Source of the DNA: Cyanobacteria bacterium UBA791
GTDB lineage: Bacteria > Cyanobacteriota > Vampirovibrionia > Gastranaerophilales > Gastranaerophilaceae
DNA: 13,007 bases
Direction: 5' to 3'
Assembly (NCBI GenBank): GCA_002297005.1
Contig: DBIX01000043.1
Location: forward strand, 1 to 13,007
Shown: positions 1 to 7,486 of the stretch, one piece after another
Numbering within the stretch: position 1 is the first letter of the stretch
Layout of the letters: each line of letters begins with the position of its first letter
Position numbers and translations under genes: made by a program
Notes under the pieces: generated by a model
What the model was told of the DNA's origin: nothing
Database searches by the model: none
The model's input: the letters and a program-made list of their open reading frames with translations, nothing else

Positions 1-427
1 TATCATTGATATTATTTTTTGAAAATAAATTATTTGAATTCTTATTTATAAAATTTTTATTTTGTTTTATAAGAGGAGATAATTTTATCAAATTTTTATC
101 AATTTCGACTCCATGCAGAACTACTTCATGATTTTTTAAGCCAAAAATGTTATTGGTATGTATCGAATTGATATAATTATTTTTTTCATGAAGTTTTTGA
201 AAATAAAAATTTAAAAATGCTTTTGAATTATATCCAATTCCAAAACAAAGATCTAAAACTTTTATTTTTTTATTATTTTTTATAAACTCATCAATTTTTG
301 AGGGGAAAATAAATTTTTCATAAGCTTCAGAAAGTGCACCAAAAACAGAATGATAAATATCATTCACCTCATTTGAATATAGCCCTACTGAGCCATCCTC
401 TGTAAATTTTGCCTGAAACTCTACCAT
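1..427 (-). CDS. mnmD: MnmD/MnmC-type tRNA 5-methylaminomethyl-2-thiouridine methyltransferase, 3' end missing
   Basis: The frame is open from the ATG at 427 to the left edge with no stop, giving 142 codons of a truncated gene. The N-terminus shows the family pattern TEDGS..LYS (9-18), YHS..GAL.E (25-34), then a SAM-binding glycine loop VLDLCFGIGYNSKA (57-70) and the acidic strand end GVEID (106-110). This arrangement resembles the stand-alone methyltransferase domain (DUF752, MnmD) of cyanobacteria and Aquifex, which finishes the mnm5(s2)U modification at wobble position 34 of certain tRNAs using S-adenosylmethionine. The FAD oxidase half of E. coli MnmC, if present, would lie beyond the edge; I infer a stand-alone domain. 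No Shine-Dalgarno precedes the ATG; a TATAAT box sits just upstream (434-439), suggesting a leaderless transcript. The extreme Asn/Lys richness after residue 110 reflects AT bias. Family assignment is from motif recall only. Confidence 0.72.
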   Translation of the reverse strand, partial: MVEFQAKFTEDGSVGLYSNEVNDIYHSVFGALSEAYEKFIFPSKIDEFIKNNKKIKVLDLCFGIGYNSKAFLNFYFQKLHEKNNYINSIHTNNIFGLKNHEVVLHGVEIDKNLIKLSPLIKQNKNFINKNSNNLFSKNNIND

Positions 428-433
428 ATAGCT

Positions 434-439
434 ATTATA
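434..439 (-). promoter_or_regulatory. Putative -10 box of the mnmD gene, inside a 6-bp inverted repeat
   Basis: Read on the minus strand, a perfect TATAAT occupies 439-434, with 6 bases between it and the A of the ATG at 427. A start point about 7 bases downstream of the box would fall on or next to the ATG, so the mRNA would be leaderless. The box lies in the 7-base spacer of an inverted repeat, ATAGCT (428-433) and AGCTAT (441-446). No convincing -35 box is seen. Whether the repeat is an operator or chance is unknown. Confidence 0.45.
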
Positions 440-477
440 CAGCTATTTTGCAGAAGATAAAAATCAGTTACATATTT

Positions 478-1209
478 TTACATGTGGCGTAATTCAGGTT
501 TTATAAGCATTTGAGCAAGCTTATCAGCACCTTCAAAATCTCTTTTTGCAAGTACTTCAGAGGCTGAAACGTTGTCATATTCTACAAATTTGTGTTCAAC
601 ACCAAAACCTAATTCGTCAAATGTTACGATTGCATAACATGAAACAGGCTTTTCTGTAAATGGTCTACCCACACTACCAACATTTACAACAGTTTTACCT
701 GAATTTGTTTGGTATCCACAAGGTAAATGAGTGTGACCGCAAAGAATTAATCTTGCATCAGTTCCATCCACCATTTCTTCGACTTTTTCTAGAGGTAAAT
801 CAGGTGAAATGTCTTCATTATTACGTCTTGGCGAACCATGTACAAGTAAAATCGGTGTATGGTTTATATTGATTTCTAAATTTTCAGGTAAATTTTTAAG
901 ATATTCTTTGTTCTCATCTGAAATAACTTCAGCATCATTTCTTAAAGCATTTGCCATAATTGGGATTTGACCCTTTAGGGCATTGAACATATCTTCATTA
1001 AATTCAACTATCATTTTATCTGTATTACCTTGGATAACATCCCAATTCATTTGTTTTACAAGCTCTACGGTTTTATTTGGTTCAGGTCCAGCCATAGCCA
1101 AGTCTCCTAGACAAACAATATTATCGCATTTTTCATGCTCAATATCTTCTAAAACTTTTTCTAGTGCAAACAAATTACCGTGAATATCAGATATAACAGC
1201 TAATTTCAT
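478..1209 (-). CDS. YfcE/MJ0936-type metallophosphoesterase (calcineurin-like phosphodiesterase)
   Basis: The 243-residue protein carries the full set of two-metal phosphoesterase motifs: D8-x-H10 (SDIHGN), G35-D36 (CLGDLAMAGPEP), G61-N62-T-D64, the single H124 (LVHGSP) and G158-H159-T-H161. Family knowledge: these residues bind two divalent metals (often Mn or Ni) and the enzymes hydrolyse phosphodiesters; the physiological substrate is usually unknown. GNTD in place of GNHD is common in this single-domain subfamily. There is no signal peptide or membrane segment, so it is cytoplasmic. The ATG at 1209 is preceded by a GAGGT Shine-Dalgarno at about 7 bases. The gene is divergent from ispG (39 bp apart) and is followed after 50 bp by mnmD on the same strand, but mnmD seems to have its own -10 box. 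No functional link with its neighbours is evident. Confidence 0.88.
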   Translation of the reverse strand: MKLAVISDIHGNLFALEKVLEDIEHEKCDNIVCLGDLAMAGPEPNKTVELVKQMNWDVIQGNTDKMIVEFNEDMFNALKGQIPIMANALRNDAEVISDENKEYLKNLPENLEININHTPILLVHGSPRRNNEDISPDLPLEKVEEMVDGTDARLILCGHTHLPCGYQTNSGKTVVNVGSVGRPFTEKPVSCYAIVTFDELGFGVEHKFVEYDNVSASEVLAKRDFEGADKLAQMLIKPELRHM

Positions 1210-1212
1210 AAA

Positions 1213-1242
1213 TTTACCTCATTTTTATTTTAGTGCTAAAAT
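1213..1242 (+). promoter_or_regulatory. Putative ispG promoter with extended -10, predicting a leaderless mRNA
   Basis: A TTTACC (1213-1218, 4 of 6 to TTGACA) is followed by an 18-base spacer and an extended -10 element TGCTAAAAT (1234-1242). The box ends 6 bases before the ispG ATG at 1249, so transcription should begin at or within a base or two of the start codon. No Shine-Dalgarno is present upstream of ispG, which agrees with a leaderless transcript. The -35 box overlaps the Shine-Dalgarno of the divergent phosphodiesterase gene. Confidence 0.5.
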
Positions 1243-1248
1243 TATTTT

Positions 1249-2316
1249 ATGATAAAAAGAAGAAAAACAAAAGAGTTAACAATAGGTAACGTTAAAATTG
1301 GTGGCGATGCACCTATTTCTGTACAATCTATGTGCAATACTGATACTCGTGACGTGAAAGCCACTTTAGAACAAATTAAAAAATTAGAGGATGCTGGTTG
1401 TGAAATTATCAGGCTAGCAGTACTAAATAAAGATGCAGCAGAGGCTATTAAAGAAATTGTCAAAAAATCAAACATTCCAGTCGTTTCTGATATTCATTTT
1501 GACTACAGACTTGCAATTCAATGCATAAACAATGGTGTTGCAGCATTAAGACTTAACCCAGGAAATATTGGCAGACGTGAAAATGTTGAAAAGGTTGTAA
1601 CATTAGCAAAACAACAAAATATTCCTATCAGAATTGGTATTAATGCTGGCTCATTAGAAAAGAATTTACAAACTCTTGATTGCTCATTAGCTGAAAAGCT
1701 TGTTATGAGTGCAGAGGGACATATCAAAATTTTAGAAGAACTTGATTTTGATAAAATAAAAGTTTCACTAAAATCATCTGATGTACCAACAACAATTGAG
1801 GCATATAAACTATTTTCAGAAAAATATGATTATCCTCTTCACTTGGGTATAACAGAATCCGGAACACTTAAAGGCGGGTTAGTGAAATCCTCTGTTGGTA
1901 TCGGTGCTCTTTTAGCTCAAGGTATAGGTGACACAATTAGAGTTTCATTGACAGAAGATCCTGTTGAAGAAGTACACGCTGGTTATGCTATTCTTAAAGC
2001 TTTAAACCTAAGACAAAGAGGGGTAAACTTTATCTCTTGCCCAACTTGTGGTAGAACTCAAATTGATTTAATCGGGCTAGCTAAAAAAGTTGAAGAGCGT
2101 TTCAAAAACCTAGATAAACCGCTAACAATAGCAACTATGGGCTGTCCAGTTAATGGTCCAGGAGAAGCCAAACACGCTGATTTTGGTATTGCTGGTGCAA
2201 TTGGCGAGGGTTATATTTTTAGAAAAGGCGAAATTCTTGCAAGAGTTCCAGAAGCAGAACTTTTAGATAAACTTGAAGAAGTTATTGTTAATTACTTGAA
2301 CAATCCCGATAAATAA
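1249..2316 (+). CDS. ispG: 4-hydroxy-3-methylbut-2-en-1-yl diphosphate synthase (IspG/GcpE)
   Basis: IspG catalyses the reductive ring opening of 2-C-methyl-D-erythritol 2,4-cyclodiphosphate to HMBPP, the penultimate step of the MEP isoprenoid pathway, in the cytoplasm, with electrons from ferredoxin or flavodoxin. The 355 residues match the short bacterial form: a TIM-barrel (about 1-258) beginning with the typical GNVKIGGDAPISVQSM stretch (13-28), including DIHFDY (81-86) and RLNPGNIG (101-108), then the C-terminal 4Fe-4S domain. Cluster ligands are visible as C264 and C267 (SCPTCGR), C299 (MGCPVNGPGEA) and E306, corresponding to C270, C273, C305 and E312 of the E. coli enzyme. The insert of the plant-type large form is absent. 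The ATG at 1249 lacks a Shine-Dalgarno but sits 6 bases after an extended -10 box. The 108-residue exported protein follows 25 bases after the stop and may be co-transcribed. Confidence 0.96.
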   Translation: MIKRRKTKELTIGNVKIGGDAPISVQSMCNTDTRDVKATLEQIKKLEDAGCEIIRLAVLNKDAAEAIKEIVKKSNIPVVSDIHFDYRLAIQCINNGVAALRLNPGNIGRRENVEKVVTLAKQQNIPIRIGINAGSLEKNLQTLDCSLAEKLVMSAEGHIKILEELDFDKIKVSLKSSDVPTTIEAYKLFSEKYDYPLHLGITESGTLKGGLVKSSVGIGALLAQGIGDTIRVSLTEDPVEEVHAGYAILKALNLRQRGVNFISCPTCGRTQIDLIGLAKKVEERFKNLDKPLTIATMGCPVNGPGEAKHADFGIAGAIGEGYIFRKGEILARVPEAELLDKLEEVIVNYLNNPDK

Positions 2317-2318
2317 GG

Positions 2319-2336
2319 TATTATGATATAAAAGGA
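2319..2336 (+). promoter_or_regulatory. Possible -10 boxes and Shine-Dalgarno before the small exported protein
   Basis: Between ispG and the next gene lie a TATTAT (2319-2324) and an overlapping TGATATAAA (2324-2332), either of which could be a -10 box, followed by AAAGGA just before the ATG at 2342 (about 6 bases spacing). The ribosome site supports that start. Whether the -10-like sequences work, or the gene is only read through from ispG, cannot be told from the sequence. Confidence 0.3.
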
Positions 2337-2341
2337 TTCTT

Positions 2342-2668
2342 ATGAAAAAGTTTTTTATACCATTAATATTTTTATCAATGATATTCACTTCTAATCTTGC
2401 TGGAGCTTATACTACGCAGGAAGAGGTTTATTCTGAAGAATCTATGATTAACTATGGTTATTCTTACGATTTTGTTGAAATGTACAACAAAATTCAAGCT
2501 CGTTCAAATGGCGAACCTTATGATTACAGACCATCAGAAGATCCTATTTATAAGTATCAACCATTTAAAGCGATTAAACGTTTGATTTATTACTTTGACC
2601 CATCATCAGATACAAGTCAATTCTTAAATCACGATATTAAACCATATCCAAATTTCAACGATTATTAA
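2342..2668 (+). CDS. Small exported tyrosine-rich protein of unknown function
   Basis: I do not recognise this 108-residue protein. It begins with a classical Sec signal peptide: K2-K3, a hydrophobic core (4-16) and a probable cleavage site after A20-G-A22 (NLAGA|YTT). There is no lipobox and no Cys at all. The mature part of about 86 residues is acidic to neutral and unusually aromatic, with 14 tyrosines (for example Y38, Y40, Y42, Y48, Y60, Y62, Y70, Y72, Y83, Y84), and has no second membrane span, so it is likely periplasmic or secreted. Its start is supported by AAAGGA upstream. The N-terminal region (signal peptide, then a ..NYG.. segment at 37-39) resembles that of the TPR protein at 12367-12975, so it may be a short relative lacking the repeats; that is inference. 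It ends 3 bp from the convergent stop of nuoN. Confidence 0.7.
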   Translation: MKKFFIPLIFLSMIFTSNLAGAYTTQEEVYSEESMINYGYSYDFVEMYNKIQARSNGEPYDYRPSEDPIYKYQPFKAIKRLIYYFDPSSDTSQFLNHDIKPYPNFNDY

Positions 2669-2671
2669 TGC

Positions 2672-4117
2672 TTATATATTATATGCAATCAATTTGCATA
2701 ATTCTATAACTTGGTTTGGCATAATACCGATTACGACTGTAATTATTGCACAGGCATATAGCACAATGCTTGCAGATTCAGTCTTGTAGATGACATATTT
2801 TTCTTCTGCAGATTTGTCTTTTTCAAACATAAGTTTTGCAATTCTTACGTAGTAATACAAAGAAATAACTATTGCACATACTAAAATCAACAAAAATGGT
2901 AAGAATACCAAACCAGATTGAGCAATGGCAGAAAGTAAATATACTTTTGCAATAAAGCCTGATGTTAGTGGCATACCTGCTAACCCTAGTAATGAAATTA
3001 AAAACGCTAAGCAAAACATAGGATTTGTGTATGCAAAGCTTTTAAATTCATACAATTTGTTTGAAAATGCAGAATTTTCTAATAAAATTACTGCTGCAAA
3101 AACGCCCAAATTCATTAATACATAAGTAATTAAATAAAATAATACAGTCGAAATATTATACACACTTACAAGACTTGCCGCAAAAACCATGTATGATGCA
3201 TTTGCAGAAGAACTTGCAGCCAATAATCTTTTGATATTTTTTTGTCGTATAGCAATCAAATTTGCCCAAACCACAGTAATTGAGGCTAGAACTAATAAAA
3301 TTACAGGGAATTCAAAGCTATAACTAAAATTAAATACTAATAATCTGCATAAAATACCGAAGACTGCAATTTTCGGAACTACAGATAAGAACGCAACAAC
3401 AGAAGTTGCTGAAGCTTCATAAATATCTAAAATCCAGTTTGCAAAAGGGAATATTGCCAATTTGAACAACAATCCGCCAGCAATAAATACAACTGAAAGA
3501 GTATAAACCCATTCCGCACTATGTTGCATATAAAAATCATTAATTTCGGTAAAATTAATAGATGAAGTTATACCATATAAATACGAAACCCCAAATAAAA
3601 ATACAGCAGTTGCAACAGCGTTTGTTAGCAAATATTTGAAGGCAGCCTCTTTTGATTTATAGCCTTTTGCAAAAGCAATTAAAAACATACAACAGAAACT
3701 CAACATTTCCATTGCTAAAAACATTGTTAAATAGTCATTTACCGCAACTAATAACATACCAGAAAGAACAGCACCTAAATAGATTGCATGAAACTGAAAG
3801 GCTTTATTTCTGCGAGATGCAACTGTTTTTTTAGTAAGCAAAGCACAAATAGTTCCAGCAATCAGGATTAGTGCTTGCATAAAGATTGTATATGTATTTG
3901 AAACTATTGAGTCTGAAAATGCATAGTAAATAGGCTCAAATTGAACATCAAACAAAGATAGTAGTGAAATCAATAATGTTCCTACAGTTATCCATTTTGC
4001 TGATTTGTAAAATCTTATGTTTCTATTTATTAGACAAAATATAACTTGTACAAGTATACCAGCAATAATGACTAAGTTTGGTATAAAAATATTAAATATA
4101 TCTACAGAAAAATTCAT
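2672..4117 (-). CDS. nuoN: NADH-quinone oxidoreductase subunit N (NuoN/NdhB), divergent
   Basis: NuoN is one of three antiporter-like subunits (ND2 homologue) that move protons or Na+ across the inner membrane when complex I reduces quinone. The 481 residues are almost entirely membrane helices, the usual size. Key charged residues are present: E137 on TM5 (AMEMLS), K219 on TM7 (LLFKLAIFPF) and K249 (PKIAVFG), matching E. coli E133, K217 and K247. The conserved loop that normally reads PFHxWxPDVYEGAPTPVTAFLS is altered: PFANWILDIYEASATSV (224-240) has lost the His and three prolines while keeping W228, D231, Y233 and E234. Last gene of the operon; its ATG overlaps the nuoM stop by one base (TAATG). 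Assignment rests on length, charge positions, loop remnant and position after nuoM. Confidence 0.9.
   Translation of the reverse strand: MNFSVDIFNIFIPNLVIIAGILVQVIFCLINRNIRFYKSAKWITVGTLLISLLSLFDVQFEPIYYAFSDSIVSNTYTIFMQALILIAGTICALLTKKTVASRRNKAFQFHAIYLGAVLSGMLLVAVNDYLTMFLAMEMLSFCCMFLIAFAKGYKSKEAAFKYLLTNAVATAVFLFGVSYLYGITSSINFTEINDFYMQHSAEWVYTLSVVFIAGGLLFKLAIFPFANWILDIYEASATSVVAFLSVVPKIAVFGILCRLLVFNFSYSFEFPVILLVLASITVVWANLIAIRQKNIKRLLAASSSANASYMVFAASLVSVYNISTVLFYLITYVLMNLGVFAAVILLENSAFSNKLYEFKSFAYTNPMFCLAFLISLLGLAGMPLTSGFIAKVYLLSAIAQSGLVFLPFLLILVCAIVISLYYYVRIAKLMFEKDKSAEEKYVIYKTESASIVLYACAIITVVIGIMPNQVIELCKLIAYNI
2682..2700. terminator. Small hairpin at the convergent end of the exported-protein gene and nuoN
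   Basis: A perfect 7-bp inverted repeat, TATGCAA (2682-2688) and TTGCATA (2694-2700) with a 5-base loop, lies 13 bases past the stop of the 2342-2668 gene and within the last codons of nuoN. It is the only hairpin I see at this junction. Neither side has a convincing T-run, so it is at best a weak terminator, possibly for the plus-strand transcript. Its position inside nuoN coding sequence means it may simply be chance. Confidence 0.2.
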
Positions 4118-5628
4118 TATATACCTACGCTTTCTACGATAAGCTCAACAACAGGATTTATCACATCAAGTACCGTCATTGGGAAAACTCCTAAGAATAT
4201 GATTATGCCAGCAATTGATGATAGAACTACGAATTCGTGAGTTGAAATATCTCTAACACTATTCCATGCCTCAAGTAGTGTTCCATAAAAAGTTCTATGT
4301 AAGAATTTAAGCATATAGGCAACGCTTAAAATCAATACAAAAATTGCTATAAATACAAATACAGGAATTAAAATTGGTGTTTCTAAATGACAGTTAAATG
4401 CTCCCCAGAAGGATAGAAATTCTCCAACAAAACCTGACATTAGTGGCATACCAACAGATGCTAATGAAAATAGAATACTAAAGCCCATTAATATTGGCAT
4501 AACGGTAGCTAGACCACCTAACATTTTAATATCTCTAGTTCGAGTTCTTGTATAAATTATTCCAACAATCATAAATAGCCCAGCTGAAATTAGACCGTGC
4601 GAAATCATTTGAAAAATTCCACCTGAAAGACCAATTTCATTTATTGCACTAAGACCTAAAAGTACAATACCCATATTCGAAATACTAGAAAATGCTATTA
4701 TACCTTTTATATCTTGCTGATTATAAGCAACAAGTGCTGAATGAATAATATTTATTACTGCAAGAATTATAAGAATTGGTGCAATTAACTTGAAAGCATC
4801 CGGTAGCAACAAGATATTGAATCTTATCAAACCATAAGCCCCAAGCTTTAGTAATAAACCTGCAAGCAACATACTAACCGGAGTTGGAGCGTCAATATGT
4901 GCGTTTGGTAGCCAAGTATGAAGTGGTATAACCGGCATCTTTACGAAGAAACCTATCATTAATAATATAGAAATCAAAACTTGAATATTTATAGGTAATT
5001 TATCAACTAAATTTACATCCGTAAATAGCGATGTCATTTGCAAATTAATCGAATCATTATAATAATGTAGCAATAAAATACCGACAAGCATAAACATACT
5101 GCCTAGAAAAGTATACAGAATAAATTTCATAGCAGATTTTTGTGCATTTCCAGATCCCCATAGGCTAATCAAGAAATACATTGGAATAAGTTCTAGTTCC
5201 CAGAAAAAGAAGAACAAAAACATATCTGCAGACGTAAATACACCTAATATGGCTGTTTCTAGTAAAAATATTAATCCATAATATAGTTTATGACGTTTTC
5301 TTATGCAAGATTTACTTGCAATTGTAGCCATTAAAACCAAGAATGAAGTTAGGACAACAAGAGCTAGAGATAAACCATCCATTGTATAAATAGTTCTTAT
5401 ACCTAAAGACTGAATTCCACTTTGTCCAAATATTGATGGTTCGCTAAAATAAGTTGCCTCAGGATTATAAAACAACCAAAAGCAAACAGTATACAAAAAG
5501 TGTAGACCAGCAAAGCTTTTTGCAAATCTTCTAATAAATACCTCGTGACCTCTAAAAATCGGTAACAAAAAGAAAAGAGGAACAATTAATGGTGAAAATA
5601 TTAATAAATTTAGTGATAAAAATTTCAT
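4117..5628 (-). CDS. nuoM: NADH-quinone oxidoreductase subunit M (NuoM/NdhD)
   Basis: NuoM (ND4 homologue) is the middle antiporter-like pump of the membrane arm. With the ATG at 5628 it has 503 residues, the usual length. Landmarks: E144 in WELELIPMYFL (143-153), identical in position to the essential E. coli E144; K230 in FFVKMPVIPLHTWLP (227-241); and the loop and helix NAHIDAPTPVSMLLAGLLLK (242-261) with K261. I choose the ATG at 5628 rather than the longer TTG at 5640, because the sequence just upstream is GAGG with 6 bases to the ATG and the TTG version would begin inside that ribosome site. NuoL ends one base before this ATG, so translation is probably coupled. The downstream nuoN start overlaps the stop by one base. 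Confidence 0.96.
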   Translation of the reverse strand: MKFLSLNLLIFSPLIVPLFFLLPIFRGHEVFIRRFAKSFAGLHFLYTVCFWLFYNPEATYFSEPSIFGQSGIQSLGIRTIYTMDGLSLALVVLTSFLVLMATIASKSCIRKRHKLYYGLIFLLETAILGVFTSADMFLFFFFWELELIPMYFLISLWGSGNAQKSAMKFILYTFLGSMFMLVGILLLHYYNDSINLQMTSLFTDVNLVDKLPINIQVLISILLMIGFFVKMPVIPLHTWLPNAHIDAPTPVSMLLAGLLLKLGAYGLIRFNILLLPDAFKLIAPILIILAVINIIHSALVAYNQQDIKGIIAFSSISNMGIVLLGLSAINEIGLSGGIFQMISHGLISAGLFMIVGIIYTRTRTRDIKMLGGLATVMPILMGFSILFSLASVGMPLMSGFVGEFLSFWGAFNCHLETPILIPVFVFIAIFVLILSVAYMLKFLHRTFYGTLLEAWNSVRDISTHEFVVLSSIAGIIIFLGVFPMTVLDVINPVVELIVESVGI

Positions 5629-5629
5629 G

Positions 5630-7486
5630 TTACACCTCAACGAAATATGCTACCAAAGAGTACACGATACAAAAACAAGTGAATAGCAATGCCAAAATTA
5701 AAAAGGCATAACTAAAATATGACTGAAGATTTCCAGTTTGCATTTTTGAACATAACCAAGATTTTACTCTTGCTAAAAATGCAACACCATATACCATTCC
5801 GTCAAATACATATCTATCTATTAAATCTGCTAATGTTGATATAGCAGAATAGATTTTTCCAGCAATAATAGAATATAAATCATCAATATATAGTGCATTA
5901 TAAGATAATTTATATAAAATCGGAATTTTAGGTAAATTCATTCGATTTCTGTACAAGATAAATGCTAGAATTATAGCCAAAATTTCAGCTGATAATGGAA
6001 TAATATCTAATTTAAAATCAGTCAAATCAGGATAGAAAAATCCTAGTAAAACAATAATTACAGAAAATACAATAATTGGAATATTTAATCCCCAATTTTG
6101 TTTATTATCAAAACTTTCATTAGATTTTCCCTCAAAAACAAGAAAATATAGTCTAAAGATATAAAAACTTGTCATAAATGAAACAAGAACAATTAAAGAC
6201 AATAATAAAATGTTTGAAGTGCTAAATAATTGGTGAAAAATAACGGATTTTGTAGCAAAACCACTAAATAACAAACCACTAAGAGCAAAAGCACCAATTA
6301 AAAACGTATAAGAAACAACCGGCATAGATTTTCTTAGATTACTCATTTCTCTTATATCAGTTTTCCCTGCCAAAGTTTTTATCACAACTCCGGCACATAA
6401 AAATAACATAGCTTTTATAAACGCATGAGAGGCAAGATAAATTATACCACCAGTTAAAGCTCCTGAGCCAAGAGCAACAAACATTATACCAAGTTGTGAA
6501 CTTGTTGAATATGCAAGAATTTTCTTTATATCAATGCAAGTCAGAGCAAAATAGGCACACATAATTGCAGTAATCATACCAATTACAGTTATAAAATTCA
6601 TAGCAAATGCTGATTGATAATATACAGGGTACAATCTTGCAACTAAAAATACACCCGCTGCAACCATTGTTGCTGAGTGGATTAAGGCACTAACAGGTGT
6701 TGGACCTTCCATAGCATCAACTAACCACGTATGAAGTGGAAATTGAGCAGATTTTGCAATTGAGCCAAAGAAAAATAAAACACAAATTACCCCAAAAGCA
6801 ATTTCTGTAGTATATGCATACAATAGTGAAGAAATTTCATCTAAATTAGAATAAGGTATTGCGACTACAGATATATCAGGTGCAAAGTTAAATAAAATAA
6901 CAGATGAATAAATTATACCTGCCAATAAACAGCAATCTCCTATTCTATTCATAATAAAAGCTTTCTTTGCTGCTTTTTGAGCTTTATCTTTTTTGTACCA
7001 AAATCCAATTAATAAATAACTAGAAACCCCAACTAATTCCCAAAATACGTATGTTTGGAACATGTTTGGTGATAGGACAAGCCCCGCCATTGAAAATAAG
7101 AAAAAGTTAAAATAAGTAAAAAATCTTACAAAACTTTTATCTTCTTTCATATAAAAATAAGCATAAATTTGAACCAAAAAAGCTACGGCAAAAACAATTA
7201 GCGACATAAAAGCTGACAATAAATCAACGTAATATCCTAATTCAAATGAAATGTTTTGCACACTTAAAAACGGTATTGTACTTTCAAAGGTAAAATTTTG
7301 ATTTGTTACAACCTTTGAAAAAACAAAGATAGAAGAAATCAATCCCCATATTGAAGAAATTAAAGTTAAAAATAAGATGGTTTTCTTAGATTTTATAGTT
7401 GCAGTAAACTTACCTATTAAAATCAACATAGAAATCCACAAAGGAAATAATATTGCTATATACATATTTTGAACGAAGAAATCCAT
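5630..7486 (-). CDS. nuoL: NADH-quinone oxidoreductase subunit L (NuoL/NdhF)
   Basis: NuoL (ND5 homologue) is the distal antiporter-like pump and carries the long lateral helix that runs along the membrane arm. It has 618 residues, normal for the family. Landmarks: E150 in FWELVGVSSYLLIGFWY (148-164), the IMNRIGD motif (178-184) typical of NuoL, K245 and the loop AQFPLHTWLVDAMEGPTPVSALIHSATMV spanning 247-275, with H252 and the GPTPVSALIHSATMV hallmark. About sixteen hydrophobic segments are apparent; the C-terminal region contains a long helix and a last hydrophobic span (residues about 595-614). The ATG at 7486 overlaps the nuoK stop by one base (TAATG), with AAAGGC as ribosome site. Its stop is one base before nuoM. 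Confidence 0.97.
   Translation of the reverse strand: MDFFVQNMYIAILFPLWISMLILIGKFTATIKSKKTILFLTLISSIWGLISSIFVFSKVVTNQNFTFESTIPFLSVQNISFELGYYVDLLSAFMSLIVFAVAFLVQIYAYFYMKEDKSFVRFFTYFNFFLFSMAGLVLSPNMFQTYVFWELVGVSSYLLIGFWYKKDKAQKAAKKAFIMNRIGDCCLLAGIIYSSVILFNFAPDISVVAIPYSNLDEISSLLYAYTTEIAFGVICVLFFFGSIAKSAQFPLHTWLVDAMEGPTPVSALIHSATMVAAGVFLVARLYPVYYQSAFAMNFITVIGMITAIMCAYFALTCIDIKKILAYSTSSQLGIMFVALGSGALTGGIIYLASHAFIKAMLFLCAGVVIKTLAGKTDIREMSNLRKSMPVVSYTFLIGAFALSGLLFSGFATKSVIFHQLFSTSNILLLSLIVLVSFMTSFYIFRLYFLVFEGKSNESFDNKQNWGLNIPIIVFSVIIVLLGFFYPDLTDFKLDIIPLSAEILAIILAFILYRNRMNLPKIPILYKLSYNALYIDDLYSIIAGKIYSAISTLADLIDRYVFDGMVYGVAFLARVKSWLCSKMQTGNLQSYFSYAFLILALLFTCFCIVYSLVAYFVEV
5633..5638 (-). promoter_or_regulatory. 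Shine-Dalgarno deciding the nuoM start
   Basis: GAGGTG on the minus strand, made from the last codons of nuoL, lies with its GAGG core 6 bases before the ATG at 5628. A longer in-frame reading from TTG at 5640 would start within this site, so the ATG is the better start. Confidence 0.75.

Noticed and set aside
1..427. Truncated mnmD as a pseudogene
   Set aside because: The frame is uninterrupted to the window edge, so the truncation is due to the window boundary, not to a lesion.
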